From positions 186,001 through 250,000 of the forward strand of contig NZ_FNLD01000002.1 in NCBI RefSeq assembly GCF_900104085.1: 64,000 bases of DNA. The letters run 5' to 3'. The translations under genes were made by a program, and so were the position numbers. The notes beneath the pieces were generated by a model, which saw only the letters and a list, made by a program, of their open reading frames with translations, was not told where the DNA came from and ran no database searches. The DNA comes from Pseudoxanthomonas sp. CF125. GTDB lineage: Bacteria > Pseudomonadota > Gammaproteobacteria > Xanthomonadales > Xanthomonadaceae. Below, one piece after another: positions 63,471 to 64,000 of this stretch; position 1 is the stretch's first letter; each line of letters opens with the position of its first letter.

Positions 63471-64000
63471 ATGACGACCGAAAGTACCCCAAAGGTTCTT
63501 GTCTTCTACTCCCACGACGGCGCAAACGCTCAACCCATGCTGTCGCCGGGCCCGCAGAGGACGAGCCCCGGGCTGCTTGGCGGCATCATGCTCATGAGCA
63601 TCGTGATGGCCTTTTGCTCGATGGTTGGAGTCACGGCGCGGGCCCAGGCGCCGACATCAACGTCCGTTCAACAGAGCGCTGACGGCCTCATCATTCGCAC
63701 GGCCAGCGGAGCAGTCAATGTACAAGTCTGGGCCGATAACATCGTCCGTGTCCGGCGCTATCGCAGCAACGCGCCCGATCTGCCGAGCCTGGCGGTCAAC
63801 ATGCCGCGACCCTCGCAGCAGACAGTACACTTCGTCGAAACTCCGACCAGCGTCGAACTTTCCACTCCGGCGATCAAGGTCGCCGTGTCGCGAGAAAGCA
63901 GCGCGGTCTCTTTCAACGATGCGGCCGGTAAACCCTATCTCGGCGAGATCCTCCAGCCCGGAAACGACGGCCTGACGCCGTCCGTTGAGCGCGGACCTGG
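63471..64000 (+). CDS. GH31-like glycoside hydrolase, N-terminal part, runs off the window
   Basis: The open frame continues beyond 64000 (176 codons visible). After an N-terminal stretch MTTESTPKVLVFYSHDGA there is a signal-like hydrophobic helix (about 37-58) ending in ARAQA, then a beta-rich part with GLIIRTASGAVNVQVWADNIVRVRRYR, which resembles the N-terminal domain of family 31 glucosidases/xylosidases. The first 23 codons may not belong: an internal ATG at about residue 23 gives a normal signal peptide. Catalytic residues lie outside the window. Confidence 0.6.
   Translation, partial: MTTESTPKVLVFYSHDGANAQPMLSPGPQRTSPGLLGGIMLMSIVMAFCSMVGVTARAQAPTSTSVQQSADGLIIRTASGAVNVQVWADNIVRVRRYRSNAPDLPSLAVNMPRPSQQTVHFVETPTSVELSTPAIKVAVSRESSAVSFNDAAGKPYLGEILQPGNDGLTPSVERGP

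Overview
The window is 64 kb of GC-rich chromosomal DNA from a gammaproteobacterium, most likely a member of the Xanthomonadaceae (Lysobacter/Luteimonas/Pseudoxanthomonas-like). This rests on gene content and style: a cbb3 oxidase operon with extra small genes, a TonB-dependent receptor remnant of the type abundant in this family, dense dispersed palindromes including GTAG-type REP elements like those of Stenotrophomonas, and tight 4-bp ATGA overlaps between genes. No rRNA, tRNA, CRISPR array or intact transposon was seen.

Layout. 1-4.4 kb (minus): a MacAB-like efflux operon (periplasmic adaptor, ATPase, two FtsX-type permeases, the last cut by the window edge) behind a sigma-54-type promoter with a cluster of palindromes. 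4.6-14.6 kb: glmS, a predicted di-iron hydrolase, a broken TonB-receptor tail, a hydrolase-LuxR fusion, mddA-like methyltransferase, a MerR-controlled methyltransferase/DUF2938 pair, and DUF2306/DUF418 membrane proteins. 14.6-23.2 kb: a GAF histidine kinase/NarL regulator pair, dihaem cytochrome c, GST, thioesterase, Rieske oxygenase, dinB, gph. 23.4-30.2 kb: btuB under a cobalamin riboswitch, a TfoX-C protein with free-methionine sulfoxide reductase, bioD, phasin, queD and rhlE.

30.6-47.1 kb is a low-oxygen respiration locus. An Fnr-type regulator gene converges on a 13-gene minus-strand unit (ccoN-O-Q-P, two small genes, ccoG-H-I-S, a TauE/SafE-like protein, cydD-cydC). Divergent from ccoN lies cydABX. 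One perfect Fnr box sits between them, placed at about -41.5 for plausible -10 elements in both directions. cbb3 oxidase, bd oxidase and the CydDC exporter needed to mature bd oxidase would therefore respond together to oxygen.

47.1-54.7 kb looks like a lipid A/envelope modification locus: an OmpR-type two-component pair divergent from a GT2 glycosyltransferase, a lipid-A-disaccharide-synthase N-terminal-domain protein and an ArnT-like transferase, followed by a PAP2 phosphatase and an EptA-type phosphoethanolamine transferase. Both plus-strand units are preceded by the same 39-bp array of four half-sites in 11-bp phase, a good candidate operator for the local response regulator.

55-63.3 kb is accessory: an AT-richer stretch with a gene remnant, then an AraC regulator with two Tat-exported alpha/beta hydrolases, a SnoaL-like lipoprotein, two closely related aldo-keto reductases and a quinone-oxidoreductase-like MDR enzyme. 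The window ends inside a gene resembling the start of a GH31 glycosidase.
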